DNA of 64,000 bases from Clostridia bacterium (GCA_016281535.1 JAEEIT010000086.1:1-64000); one strand, 5' to 3'; positions 25,893-35,005 are shown, counted from the stretch's first letter. A program made the numbers and translations. The notes: a model not told the origin generated them from the letters alone.

Positions 25893-27756
25893 CGAGAAGG
25901 GTACTGTATTCTTCGTAGGTAACCATTCCCGGCTTGGCTTTCGGGATTTTCTTGACATGACTTACAGGACAGTAGTCGATCTCTACACGTATATCGTATT
26001 CTGTGTGCGATTCTGACCGGTCTGCACTAAAGGCTTTGTTGCTTCTGGAGAAGTATGCGGCAATCGATGCGGCATCTACGATCGCCTTGTCTGACGGGGT
26101 ACGGCCGTCTGTCCGAAGGATAACATGAGTGCCGGGCATATTCTTCACATGGAACCATAGGTCATTCTTCGAGGCAATCCGGAATGTGAGCTCATCGTTC
26201 TGGATGTTGTTGCGTCCGGAGAGTACTTCGAAATGGTCGGAAACCGTATAGCGTCGGGGTGACGACGGGTCAGTGGTCTTCTTCTTGGCATTTCCGGCTT
26301 TCTTCTTAGCCTGGGCCATCTTTGCAGCCTGGCGAAGCGCGCGGGAGGAAGCTTTTCCCGACTTGGATTTGCCGGGGTGGTATGTCTCGGAGGTTTTAGC
26401 CGATTTTTCTTCTTTTTCTGATGTGAGTGTGGTATGGATCTCGAATTCGATCGCATCGAGATCCTCGGGTTCGGAGGCAGAGTCGACAGCCTGGAGAAGG
26501 GAAGTAAGGTAGGACACTTCTGCTTCTTCTTCGAGAATGAACCGGCTTGCTGCTTCTTTACGGCTGACTGCTTTCCGGTAACGCTTCAGATAACTCTGTC
26601 CCTGCTGCGTAGGCGTGAAACCGGGCTCGAGAGGGATGACCGTGCTGCTGCCGAAGTCAGGATAATCAGAGATAACAAGCTCTTGATCGCCCGGGTGAAT
26701 CAGGTACTGATAAGCCATAAGAAGTTCACCTTGTGATTTCAGTTTCTCGGCATCCTGGGCTGAACGGATATCTTCTTCGTGTATCGAGAGTTTCTTCGAT
26801 GCGTGGGCATGCGCACTGGAGATCAGTGCTCGTAGTCTTCTTCTCCGCGACTCGAAGATCAGCCTTTGTTCGCGAAAACCAGCGACAATATCCATTGCTT
26901 CGGATATAGAAGTGGCGGATCGGCTGATTCCTGCATCCTGAAGAGCGAGTGCGTGCCAGTCTGTTGGTTCGCCATCGATGTAAAAGACGGTAGGGTGAGG
27001 GGAAAGTGTGCAAATATCTGTGAGGACCGGAAACAGTGCGTCCGACAGACGTGCGCACTCATCGGTGGTGAGGGAAGCATATCCCTTACGAGGGTCAATG
27101 CCGGAGAGAAAGCAGATATCGTTAGCCAATATCGGTGAAAATCCTAATAGAGAATCAAGGATCGCCTTTGATACCGGTCGGTGATCTGATTCAGGAAGAA
27201 TCGGGATTTTGCCGCTCTTGAGCATAAGAAGAGCCTGAGGCGGGTCGATCTTCCCCTGAACCGGCGGAGCTTCGTAGATCCGAGCCGGCATGATCTCGCG
27301 AACTCTGCTGTTGCTTCTGTCGACGTGGACCAGCGCGTCGATGATCTTGTCTTCACTGTTGAGAAAGATGATGTTGCTGTACCGTCCCATCATTTCGATG
27401 ATCAGTTTCTTATTCGACGTGTCGTGCAGTTCGTCAGTGACGGATATAGTAAAGATAATGATTCGCTCGAAATGGGGACACTGAATGTCGAGGATACGTC
27501 CGCCTTGAAGATATTTGCGCAACAACATGCAGAAGTTCGGCGGCAGCTGGGGATTTTCCGGCATGGATCCGGTGATCTGGACACGGGGACTCTGCGGATC
27601 ACAGGAAAGGAGCACCTTCCGGTTACCGGATGTGGTACGGACTAGAAAGTATATGTCGAAACGTCCGGGCTGATAGATCTTGTCGATTCTGCTTCCGGTT
27701 AGTTCTCGATTCAGTTCGTCTGCAAGAAAATGAGTGGTGATTCCGTCAAGAGCCAT
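25855..27756 (-). CDS. rqcH: Ribosome quality control factor RqcH (NFACT / Rqc2 family)
   Basis: RqcH binds obstructed 50S-peptidyl-tRNA and directs C-terminal alanine tailing of stalled nascent chains. The 633-residue protein has the NFACT-N start MALDGITTHFLADELN, the helical middle with coiled coil (about 290-430), a basic Lys/Ala-rich linker (about 470-510) and the NFACT-R domain with RNNIQNDELTFRIASKNDLWFHVKN and the PGTHVILRT segment. At the position of the conserved Asp-Arg pair the sequence appears to read ER (HFERIIIF), a conservative change also seen in some Firmicutes. The former name was fibronectin-binding protein. It is the last gene of a minus-strand unit headed by two PRPP synthetase paralogues. 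Confidence 0.94.
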   Translation of the reverse strand: MALDGITTHFLADELNRELTGSRIDKIYQPGRFDIYFLVRTTSGNRKVLLSCDPQSPRVQITGSMPENPQLPPNFCMLLRKYLQGGRILDIQCPHFERIIIFTISVTDELHDTSNKKLIIEMMGRYSNIIFLNSEDKIIDALVHVDRSNSRVREIMPARIYEAPPVQGKIDPPQALLMLKSGKIPILPESDHRPVSKAILDSLLGFSPILANDICFLSGIDPRKGYASLTTDECARLSDALFPVLTDICTLSPHPTVFYIDGEPTDWHALALQDAGISRSATSISEAMDIVAGFREQRLIFESRRRRLRALISSAHAHASKKLSIHEEDIRSAQDAEKLKSQGELLMAYQYLIHPGDQELVISDYPDFGSSTVIPLEPGFTPTQQGQSYLKRYRKAVSRKEAASRFILEEEAEVSYLTSLLQAVDSASEPEDLDAIEFEIHTTLTSEKEEKSAKTSETYHPGKSKSGKASSRALRQAAKMAQAKKKAGNAKKKTTDPSSPRRYTVSDHFEVLSGRNNIQNDELTFRIASKNDLWFHVKNMPGTHVILRTDGRTPSDKAIVDAASIAAYFSRSNKAFSADRSESHTEYDIRVEIDYCPVSHVKKIPKAKPGMVTYEEYSTLLVSARLPKTQENL

Positions 27757-27759
27757 ACG

Positions 27760-28131
27760 TCAGCCCTCGTCGATGGAGTCGTCCAGGTCGGAAGTCTGGG
27801 CGTCCTTCTGTTTCTTTCTGTCGAGAAACAGGAAGATGATCCATCCGGAGATCATGGCTACGATGATCTCGATGCCGAGGACAGTGAAGAACCGGTCATA
27901 ATGATTCATGGCAATCAGGAAATCCAGGCCAATCAGAACGAGGATTCCGAGGAGAAGGTACAGTGCTTTTCCCCATGGATATGCCCAAATCACGCTCCAC
28001 AAAGGTTCCTTCTCGGGTTCCGGCGGCAAATTCCGGCTGCTTTTAGCCGAGCGGGAAGAAGCCGGAGCCTTGGTTGGACGTCCGGAACCGGATGCGGGCC
28101 GTTTAGCTGTGGACTTTTTCTTCTGCGCCAT
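27760..28131 (-). CDS. Small two-helix membrane protein, unknown
   Basis: I do not recognise this 123-residue protein. Its first half is a basic, Ser/Pro/Ala-rich, probably disordered cytosolic region (to about residue 42). Two hydrophobic helices follow (about 54-73 and 80-101), separated by a short loop, and a charged C-terminus ends in acidic residues. It sits between the PRPP synthetase gene (9 bases upstream) and rqcH (3 bases downstream), so it is co-expressed with both. It has no strong RBS of its own and is likely translated by coupling. Confidence 0.72.
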   Translation of the reverse strand: MAQKKKSTAKRPASGSGRPTKAPASSRSAKSSRNLPPEPEKEPLWSVIWAYPWGKALYLLLGILVLIGLDFLIAMNHYDRFFTVLGIEIIVAMISGWIIFLFLDRKKQKDAQTSDLDDSIDEG

Positions 28132-28140
28132 AGGAACCTA

Positions 28141-29373
28141 TCAGGACGGATCCGCTTCGTTCTTCAGATCGCCTTTACTCGCGAGGAGCTTCTTGATCTT
28201 GTCTGTCGGCTTAATGAGATTGGACAGCGACGAGTCGTGGTTGATCGCATCGATCAAGAGAGCGACGAACTTACTCATATTTACGTCTGCGAACCAAGGA
28301 GCGGCAAGCAGTTCAGGCCGTCTGTAGATCAGGTTCGTAGCAAATACTTTGGAGATGATCCCCTCTTCGTAAGCACGGTCGAAGTGGTCGATGCCTTCTG
28401 TAAAGAGACCGAAAGTAACGGCACAGTAGATGTTTCTGGCACCACGCTGCTTCATCTCGCGGGCAATATCCAGCATGGAATCGCCGGAAGAGATCATATC
28501 GTCGACGATCAGAATGTCGAGACCTTCTACGGAATCGCCGAGGAACTCATGGGCAACGATCGGGTTCTTACCGTTTACAACACGTGTGTAGTCGCGTCTC
28601 TTGTAGAACGTTCCCAGCGGAACACCAAGCATCGAGGCGAAGTACATCGCACGGGAAATACCGCCTTCATCCGGGCTGATGACCATGAACTGGTCCTCTC
28701 TGAAGTGAAGATCCGGGATGGAACGGTACATTTCCTTGATGATCTGGTATGTTGCGGAGAGGCTTTCAAATCCGGATGTAGGGATCGCGTTGGCGACTCT
28801 CTCATCGTGTGCATCGAAAGTAATGATGTTCTCTACACCTAATCCGTAGATCTCTTCCAGGGCAAACGCACAGTCAAGAGATTCTCTGGAGTTGCGCTTG
28901 TGCTGTCTGCCTTCGTAGAGGAAAGGCATGATGACGTTGATTCGGCGTGCTTTACCGGAGCAGGCCAGAATTACACGTTTCAGGTCCTGATAGTGATCAT
29001 CCGGGCTCATGTGGTTCTGCTGGCCGAACATCTTATATGTGCAGGAGAAATTGGTGACGTCGCTGATAATAAACAGGTCGTGACCACGTACAGAACTCTG
29101 GATCACGGCTTTTCCTTCGCCGGATGAGAATCTCGTGTTATCTACGGCAAGGCGGTAATCCTGACGATAAAAACCAGGATATTTACTGATAAACTCATGC
29201 TCCTGGTATTCGGATCTACGCTTACTTAAATACCAGTTTACCTTATCTGTGAAATCCACACTTCCTTTAAGAGGTATGAGAGCAATCGGTCCCACAGGGG
29301 CCATCGGGTTGTCGCCATACTGGTTATAGCGGGAATATGCGCCTTCATCCGTATTTTGAATAATCGGTTCCAT
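28141..29373 (-). CDS. prs: PRPP synthetase-like protein, long non-classical type (copy 1)
   Basis: Ribose-phosphate pyrophosphokinase makes PRPP from ribose 5-phosphate and ATP. This 410-residue form is about 90 residues longer than classical Prs and has a long N-terminal extension. Family marks are RGHDLFIISDV (near 96), the GKARRINVIMPFLYEGRQ segment (140-157), the DAHDERVAN segment (His at 189), the flexible catalytic loop with K258-R259-R260 in TFYKRRDYTR, and the PRPP loop LIVDDMISSGDSM (288-300). Catalytic Lys and His are both kept, so this copy is probably the active enzyme. Start ATG 29373 has GGAAGG upstream; ATG 29400 lacks an RBS. A second paralogue lies 39 bases upstream. Confidence 0.88.
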   Translation of the reverse strand: MEPIIQNTDEGAYSRYNQYGDNPMAPVGPIALIPLKGSVDFTDKVNWYLSKRRSEYQEHEFISKYPGFYRQDYRLAVDNTRFSSGEGKAVIQSSVRGHDLFIISDVTNFSCTYKMFGQQNHMSPDDHYQDLKRVILACSGKARRINVIMPFLYEGRQHKRNSRESLDCAFALEEIYGLGVENIITFDAHDERVANAIPTSGFESLSATYQIIKEMYRSIPDLHFREDQFMVISPDEGGISRAMYFASMLGVPLGTFYKRRDYTRVVNGKNPIVAHEFLGDSVEGLDILIVDDMISSGDSMLDIAREMKQRGARNIYCAVTFGLFTEGIDHFDRAYEEGIISKVFATNLIYRRPELLAAPWFADVNMSKFVALLIDAINHDSSLSNLIKPTDKIKKLLASKGDLKNEADPS

Positions 29374-29412
29374 GTTTGTCCTTCCTTCTTCTGCGTCCAT
29401 GTGTTTCTTCTG

Positions 29413-30636
29413 TTACTCCATCAATTCTTCGATTCTGACCTGGCCGAGAAGCTTATCGAACTTCTCGATCGGGCTTATCAGGTTCCCGATGGACTCGTCG
29501 ACGTTAAGAGCGTCAATAATACGAGCAACGAACGGGGTCATATTAACATCTACGTACCAAGGTGTCTCAAAGAGCGCCTTAGGCCGGTAGGTGAGGTTAG
29601 TACAGTAGACCTGCTTGATGATTCCTTCGGCACATGCTTCATTGAACGGCTCAAGTCCTTCGGTAAAGAGGCCGAATGGTGCAGCACAGAAGATGTTTCC
29701 GGCTCCGCGTTCACGCATGTATCTTGCGGTACGGATCATGGTGTTTCCTGAATTGATCATATCGTCTACGATGAGAACATCCTTGCCTTTCGGGTCGTCA
29801 CCGAGAAAGTGTACGGCTTTTACGGGATAGTTTCCGTCTTCATCTACTTTAGTATAGTCGCGGTCGCGGTAGAAGATACCCAGCGGAAGCTCGAGCATCG
29901 ATGAGTAGAAGATCGCGCGGGAAACTGCCGATTCGTCCGGGCTGATGATCATCATACTGTCTTTATCGATGTGGAGGCCCGGATTCTTTGAAATCAGGGT
30001 GCTTATGATCTTATATGCAGATTTCGGAAGCTCAATACCCATAAGAGGAACCGCATTCACAATTCTGGCATCGTGCGGATCGAAAATGATGAGGTTGGCC
30101 ACACCAAGATTGTACAGATCTTTAAGCATCTGGGCACAATCAAGGGATTCTCTTGTGATGGAATGATCCTGACGTCCTTCATAAAGGAAGGGCATGATCA
30201 CATTGATACGGCGGGCTTTGCCGCTGACTGCCATAATAATGCGGAGAAGGTCCCTGAAATGGTCATCCGGACTCTTAAAGTGAGGATAACCTGAAAGCGT
30301 AAATGTTTCGTCATGGGAAAGAACGTCTGTTACGATGAAAATATCATGACCACGGACGGTCTGGTTCAGCGTAACTTTACCTTCGCCTGTGGCAAACCGC
30401 GTAATGGTGGCTGAAATTGTATAATCCCTACGCAGATAGCCGGCGCTATTTACGTAAGGACTATAATTGTTCTGCTGCTTCTTAAGTCTTTTCTCGTAGA
30501 GAGTATCGTTAACCTGCTTAACGAAAGCCTCGTTAGAGGTATGGGAAATGATACCAATCGGCCCAAACGGCTCCAAAAGATACCCCCTGTAGTCAAATGG
30601 ATCAACAGCCCCCGATGAACGTGCGCTCTCTGACAT
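29413..30636 (-). CDS. PRPP synthetase-like protein, long type, altered catalytic loop (copy 2)
   Basis: This 407-residue paralogue of the downstream gene has the same layout: RGHDIFIVTDV, GKARRINVIMPFLYEGRQ, FDPHDARIVN (His kept), and the PRPP loop LIVDDMINSGNTM. In the flexible catalytic loop the sequence is IFYRDRDYTK, so the conserved Lys is Arg257 and the next Arg is Asp258. Loss of this Lys strongly reduces activity in classical PRPP synthetases, so this copy may be a regulatory subunit, comparable in idea to PRPP-synthetase-associated proteins of animals. That is inference. Start ATG 30636 has GGAGG seven bases upstream; the upstream TTG at 30657 is rejected. It is the first gene of the minus-strand unit. 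Confidence 0.85.
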   Translation of the reverse strand: MSESARSSGAVDPFDYRGYLLEPFGPIGIISHTSNEAFVKQVNDTLYEKRLKKQQNNYSPYVNSAGYLRRDYTISATITRFATGEGKVTLNQTVRGHDIFIVTDVLSHDETFTLSGYPHFKSPDDHFRDLLRIIMAVSGKARRINVIMPFLYEGRQDHSITRESLDCAQMLKDLYNLGVANLIIFDPHDARIVNAVPLMGIELPKSAYKIISTLISKNPGLHIDKDSMMIISPDESAVSRAIFYSSMLELPLGIFYRDRDYTKVDEDGNYPVKAVHFLGDDPKGKDVLIVDDMINSGNTMIRTARYMRERGAGNIFCAAPFGLFTEGLEPFNEACAEGIIKQVYCTNLTYRPKALFETPWYVDVNMTPFVARIIDALNVDESIGNLISPIEKFDKLLGQVRIEELME

Positions 30637-30836
30637 AGCACCCTCCGCAAAAGTCAATATAGCTAAACGCCACGAGTTAAGTATAACGCTAAATCTTGTT
30701 TTTTTGTACTGGAAACTTTTGAGAATTATTATGAAAAAAATGTGTGGATATAGGTAAAATGCATATAAAAATCATTTGTTACTTTATCCGCTGATCATGG
30801 TTGTGGTATCATTTAAAAAACCGAAAGGAGAGGTAT

Positions 30837-31442
30837 ATGGCGATTTCGTTTCGTAAGACAGCATTCTGGGGCGTCGCATCAGATATTGCGGCTTGTCCGC
30901 CATCAGACCGTCCCGAGGTCGTTTTATCCGGTAAGTCCAATGTCGGTAAGTCCTCTTTAATCAACGCTCTGGCGGATAATAAGAAGCTTGCCAGAGTCAG
31001 TGCAACCCCCGGAAAGACGAGACTTGTCGTGTATTTCTCCGTTGATGACGCCCTTTATCTGGCGGACCTTCCTGGTTATGGTTATGCAAAAGCGCCGAAA
31101 AACGTGAAGGAAAAGTTCTCTAAGCTTTGTGACCAGTATTTCCTGTCCGGACGGAAAATTTCACTGGTTCTGCATCTTTTGGACATCCGTCACGATCCTT
31201 CCGCTGATGATATCCGCATGCTGGAATACATGAATCAGGCTGAAATTCCATACTTTCTGGTCTTTACGAAGTGTGATAAGCTCTCCAGAGCACAGATGAA
31301 CAGGAAGATCCATGAGTTTGGGAAAATACTGGATTTCCATGATGATGCCCGTATATATGCCGTATCTGCCGAAAGGAAGGTCGGATTGGATGATCTTCGC
31401 CACGGTATAGAAGAATTTCTGTTTCCGGCTGAGGAGACGTGA
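30837..31442 (+). CDS. engB: Ribosome biogenesis GTP-binding protein YsxC/EngB
   Basis: This is a small essential GTPase for 50S assembly. The 201 residues show G1 LSGKSNVGKSSLIN (near residue 28), G2 SATPGKT, G3 DLPGYGYAKAP, G4 FTKCDKLS and G5 YAVSAER. Start ATG 30837 has AAAGGAG seven bases upstream; the ORF reaches further upstream without RBS. It is divergent from the PRPP synthetase unit. The common pairing with lon is not seen; comEC follows instead after 122 bases. Confidence 0.96.
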   Translation: MAISFRKTAFWGVASDIAACPPSDRPEVVLSGKSNVGKSSLINALADNKKLARVSATPGKTRLVVYFSVDDALYLADLPGYGYAKAPKNVKEKFSKLCDQYFLSGRKISLVLHLLDIRHDPSADDIRMLEYMNQAEIPYFLVFTKCDKLSRAQMNRKIHEFGKILDFHDDARIYAVSAERKVGLDDLRHGIEEFLFPAEET

Positions 31443-31455
31443 CTAGAATTAATGA

Positions 31456-31517
31456 CTTTTCGACAAAAGTGCGTATAGTGTCGATATTTGTCGTATTTTT
31501 GTTGGTGCGTGTACATG
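31456..31517 (+). promoter_or_regulatory. Regulatory element of comEC: Spo0A-like boxes plus TGTACATG
   Basis: Three copies of a TGTCGA-type box lie in front of comEC: an inverted TTCGACA (31459-31465) and two direct copies, TGTCGAT (31479-31485) and TGTCGTA (31489-31495), whose starts are exactly 10 bp apart. TGTACATG follows at 31510-31517, starting 31 bp after the first direct box. The same layout, with the same distances, occurs at 43768-43806. Read on the minus strand, 31457-31469 contains CTTTTGTCGAAAA, which is identical to 43764-43776. The core matches the Spo0A box TGTCGAA. TGTCGT 17 bp before TACATG could also act as -35/-10 of a non-standard promoter. Confidence 0.6.
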
Positions 31518-31564
31518 AATAGCGGTTAAACTGTTCCCAAGCATAAGGGAAGGGATTGGCTTTC

Positions 31565-33916
31565 ATGGATTTTTCTATTGTGATGATGGATAACGGCACC
31601 GCCGGTGTGTCAAGATCATTTAAGGCCTGGTGTGAAAAGGCCACAAGAGTCTTTCTTAGCCGTCCTATGGTTTGCCTCCTTATCGCCATAATAGCTGGTG
31701 GATATATAGCGTTTCATGGTTCTGATGGTCATCGCGTACTGGAAGTTTTTGCTTCGGCCTCATTTCTGGTGTTCTTAAGTGCTGTAAGGCACAACCGTAT
31801 ATGTGAACTTGTAAGCATTTTTGTGAGTGTTATCGGTTTTTCCATCTCTTTTCTCTATTTTGTGCAAGTCCGGCATGCCTTGGAGAAGCGCACAGAAGTC
31901 ATTCCATACAGCGGTGAAGCCACTGTGATATCGAACAATTCGGCAGATGAAGGATATAAGAATGTTGTTCTGAAGTTAATCAGCGGTGAATGTGTGATAT
32001 TCCTTACTGAGGAGCAGTTCGAATATGAAGAGACGCTCGCTGTTTCTGGTACTCTGGATCCTGTACATTCTAAAGGGAATCCGGGAGATCTGAATATCCG
32101 GCAGTATTACCGAAACAAAGGTATAGTGCGAAGTTTGAACCATGCTCTTGTTACACGGAAAGACGGCAAGGTTTCACCGATTGCGATGGGATACCGGCTC
32201 GGTGACCGGTTTTCGAAAGCCTGCTATCGAAAATGGGCAGAGTCGACTGACGAGAAAACGGCTATGATACTGGCCGCGATGATCGTCGGGGATGATTCGT
32301 ATCTTTCGTCAGATGTAAAGGATTCGTTCCGTGATAGCAACCTTGCTCATTTGCTGGTTGTTTCCGGTGCCCATGTAGGATACTTTGCCGGTATGGTCGA
32401 TGCCGTAGGTTCTGTATTTCTATCGGATAAGAAGAAGAAAACGGCTGTTATGTCAATATGTCTGTTGTTCTTCGGGTTTGTTTCCGGCTGGAACGGCCCG
32501 GCCGCCAGGAGTATATTTTCGTATACTATGGTCAGCTTTATGTCTGACGGAAACCGAAGTATCGACAGACTTTCGGTATGTGCGGCCAGTGCAGTCGTGA
32601 TTTTTCTTTTTGATCCGTTTTCCATGTTTTCTTCGGGGATGCATCTTTCTTTCGGGGCCACTTTCTCGATTCTGTGTTTCAGAAGACGAGTGGAGGATCT
32701 TCTGAAAAGATATCTGGATGCATTTCCAATTGAGCTTAGACGATCCATTGCCTGTTTTCTCTGTGCCCAGATTGGTATGATCCCGGTAATGATGACGATG
32801 GGGAATTCTTTCTCTTTGACAGATGTGCTGGTGGTCCTGGCCGCAGGGTTTCCGGCCGAAGTCATCTGTTGTGTGGGTTTAATAATGACAGTGATTATTA
32901 TGCTGATACCGTTCCCGCTGGTAGGCAGGGTGCTTTTCGTACCTATTCGGGGAATTGCATCGGCATTGACCGGACTTGCCGAGATCGGGGCCGCTAAAGA
33001 TGTGAGCCGCATATCCTTGCGATATCTTCCGCCTGTTTTTGCCATATGCATAATCAGTTTCTTGCTGGGAATACTTATTCGCTGTGGTTTGCGACGTAGA
33101 GTTCTGTTATTTACAGGTTCAGTCAGCTTGATCGCTTCACTGCTATTCTCGAGTTTCCCGCTTGAGAAACGAAGTCAGGTACTTTTTCTGGATGTGGGGC
33201 AGGGGGATTGTGCGCTGCTTTTGCATAACGGATATGCCATCCTTATTGATGGTGGAAGAAAGGGCTGTGGACAGGTAATCGAAAATGTAATGGAGTATCT
33301 GCATATTGAGACGATCGATCTGGCTTTTGCCACACATCTTGATACAGATCATATCGGGGGGCTTATGGAATTATATGAGGATGGCAAGATTGATTGCTTT
33401 TATACCTCCTTTTGGTCCGATAGTGATGAAATGAAGCAGCTTCAGACTTCTTATCCATCAAAGCCTGATCATGCCGGTATTCTCTCGGCCGGAGATCGTG
33501 TAGTGGTTGATGAAAACCTGAAACTTGAGGTGATATGGCCTCGACATGCGCACGACGGCGGAAATGAAGACTCGCTTGTTTTTCTTGTGGATCTCTACGG
33601 TTCGACATTGCTGTTTACCGGAGACATTTCAGAAAGGGAAGAACATGAAATCCTCGAAGTCATCCCGGAAGAGGTGGACGTTCTGAAGGTGTCCCATCAC
33701 GGCAGTAAGTATTCCACGTCAGAAGAGCTGCTAAAGAACAAAAAAATAGATGCGGCAGTTATTAGTGTAGGGTATAATCTTTATGGACATCCTTCTCCGG
33801 ATGTGATTGCCCGGCTTCTAGACGCCGGAGTGGATCTGTATCGTACCGACGAAGAAGGGTGTGTGGCCTTTTCTGCTTCGAGAAAAGGCTGGGAACTGGA
33901 ATATTACTTCGTATGA
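31565..33916 (+). CDS. comEC: DNA internalization protein ComEC
   Basis: ComEC forms the channel that brings single-stranded DNA through the cell membrane in natural transformation. The 783 residues have N-terminal membrane helices, an OB-like soluble DUF4131 part (about 105-205), the multi-helix Competence domain with HLLVVSGAHVGYFAG, and a C-terminal metallo-beta-lactamase domain with VLFLDVGQGDCALL, ATHLDTDHIGGL, FTGDIS and VSHHGSKYS. All parts are present, so the gene looks intact. I start at ATG 31565 with AGGGA nine bases upstream; TTG 31556 is a possible alternative. holA overlaps or follows closely, an arrangement common in Firmicutes. The unusual upstream element suggests separate control from the neighbours. 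Confidence 0.94.
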   Translation: MDFSIVMMDNGTAGVSRSFKAWCEKATRVFLSRPMVCLLIAIIAGGYIAFHGSDGHRVLEVFASASFLVFLSAVRHNRICELVSIFVSVIGFSISFLYFVQVRHALEKRTEVIPYSGEATVISNNSADEGYKNVVLKLISGECVIFLTEEQFEYEETLAVSGTLDPVHSKGNPGDLNIRQYYRNKGIVRSLNHALVTRKDGKVSPIAMGYRLGDRFSKACYRKWAESTDEKTAMILAAMIVGDDSYLSSDVKDSFRDSNLAHLLVVSGAHVGYFAGMVDAVGSVFLSDKKKKTAVMSICLLFFGFVSGWNGPAARSIFSYTMVSFMSDGNRSIDRLSVCAASAVVIFLFDPFSMFSSGMHLSFGATFSILCFRRRVEDLLKRYLDAFPIELRRSIACFLCAQIGMIPVMMTMGNSFSLTDVLVVLAAGFPAEVICCVGLIMTVIIMLIPFPLVGRVLFVPIRGIASALTGLAEIGAAKDVSRISLRYLPPVFAICIISFLLGILIRCGLRRRVLLFTGSVSLIASLLFSSFPLEKRSQVLFLDVGQGDCALLLHNGYAILIDGGRKGCGQVIENVMEYLHIETIDLAFATHLDTDHIGGLMELYEDGKIDCFYTSFWSDSDEMKQLQTSYPSKPDHAGILSAGDRVVVDENLKLEVIWPRHAHDGGNEDSLVFLVDLYGSTLLFTGDISEREEHEILEVIPEEVDVLKVSHHGSKYSTSEELLKNKKIDAAVISVGYNLYGHPSPDVIARLLDAGVDLYRTDEEGCVAFSASRKGWELEYYFV

Positions 33917-33927
33917 GAGGTTTATAT

Positions 33928-34974
33928 ATGGCAAAACCAGAGAAAAACAGTACGTGGAGAAGTTTCTCATTTATACTAGGAGAGATGAAGAAAGGGAATC
34001 GCGAAAGATTATATCTTATCGGCGGTTCTGAGAAATATCTCATCGATAAACTTATCGCTTCCATGAAGAAGTCTTGGGTATTAGCAGGAGCGGAAAGCAT
34101 TGATTACTATCAAAAAGACGCAGGAAATTCCAAATTCGATGTTTCGGAATTCCAGAGTCTTTGCGGAACACCCCCGTTTATGTCTCCTTGCAGACTGACG
34201 GTTGTGCTGAATTCCGGACTATGGGGATCGGAGGCGCCTTCGTCCGTAAATGAGGTTGAGAACTGGAAATCAGTTCTGGAGGCTATTCCTGAATTTGCAA
34301 CAGTTGTCTTTATTGAAGAGAAGATAGACAAACGAAAGAAACAGCTTATAGAGGCAGTTTCTTCGGTTGGATCGCTTGTTGAAGTCAGCCTTCAGGACGC
34401 AGATACGCTGCAACGATGGATCAAGACTTCATTTTCCCTTCAAGGGATCAGTATTGCTCCGGATTGCATGAACAGCTTGATCAGCCGTACGGATTCGTCT
34501 ATGCGTATGATTGAGAATGAAACAACAAAGATTCTGCATTATTGTAAGTACACGGGCACCAAAAGCATAAATATGGAATTATTGGACCGTCTTTGTGTCC
34601 CGGATGTACATGCATCTGTTTTTCATATGATCGATGCGATAGCAGAGAAGAATCTCGGCCGAGCAATGGACATATTAAATAATCTTATTATTATGAAAGA
34701 ACCGATTCCGAAGATCAGGGTGCTGTTTGCCCGTCATGTCGGGAATCTGATATGTGCGAAAGAACTTGGGAATGCCCGTAGTATCGAGAATGCACTGAAG
34801 GTAAAGCCGTTTGTTGCCAAGAAACTGATGATGCAGACGAAGTACTTTACGGAAGAACAGCTCGAGAAGCAGTATTTCCGGTGCTTTGAATCAGATGCTG
34901 ACGTAAAAATCGGAAGAATGGACGATCGAACGTCCATGGAAGTGCTGATGGTCGGGTTTGCTGCGGCCAAATAA
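33928..34974 (+). CDS. holA: DNA polymerase III subunit delta
   Basis: HolA is the delta subunit of the clamp loader and opens the beta clamp. The 348 residues show the family layout: the N-terminal LYLIGGSEKYLIDKLIAS segment, the CRLTVVLNSG strand, VVFIEEKIDKRKK, and the C-terminal collar region with a helical ALKVKPFVAKKLMMQTKYF. It lacks a P-loop, as delta does. Start ATG 33928 has GAGAGG seven bases upstream; ATG 33913, which overlaps the comEC stop, has no RBS but would keep an ATGA coupling. comEC-holA order is the usual Firmicute arrangement. Confidence 0.9.
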   Translation: MAKPEKNSTWRSFSFILGEMKKGNRERLYLIGGSEKYLIDKLIASMKKSWVLAGAESIDYYQKDAGNSKFDVSEFQSLCGTPPFMSPCRLTVVLNSGLWGSEAPSSVNEVENWKSVLEAIPEFATVVFIEEKIDKRKKQLIEAVSSVGSLVEVSLQDADTLQRWIKTSFSLQGISIAPDCMNSLISRTDSSMRMIENETTKILHYCKYTGTKSINMELLDRLCVPDVHASVFHMIDAIAEKNLGRAMDILNNLIIMKEPIPKIRVLFARHVGNLICAKELGNARSIENALKVKPFVAKKLMMQTKYFTEEQLEKQYFRCFESDADVKIGRMDDRTSMEVLMVGFAAAK

Positions 34975-34976
34975 CG

Positions 34977-35005
34977 TTGACGCAATATAGAAATTAAGAT
35001 AAAAT
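34977..35005 (+). promoter_or_regulatory. Sigma-A promoter of icd
   Basis: TTGACG (34977-34982) and TAAAAT (35000-35005) are 17 bp apart, directly after the holA stop. icd starts 33 bp downstream. Confidence 0.85.

Noticed and set aside
27730..28842. 370-codon plus-strand frame over rqcH/prs
   Set aside because: Crosses three well-supported minus-strand genes; no family features.
31510..31529. Tiny ORFs beginning at the ATG of TGTACATG (MNSG and MPS)
   Set aside because: Only three to four codons, no SD, and different at the two sites; the shared TGTACATG is better explained as a binding or promoter element.
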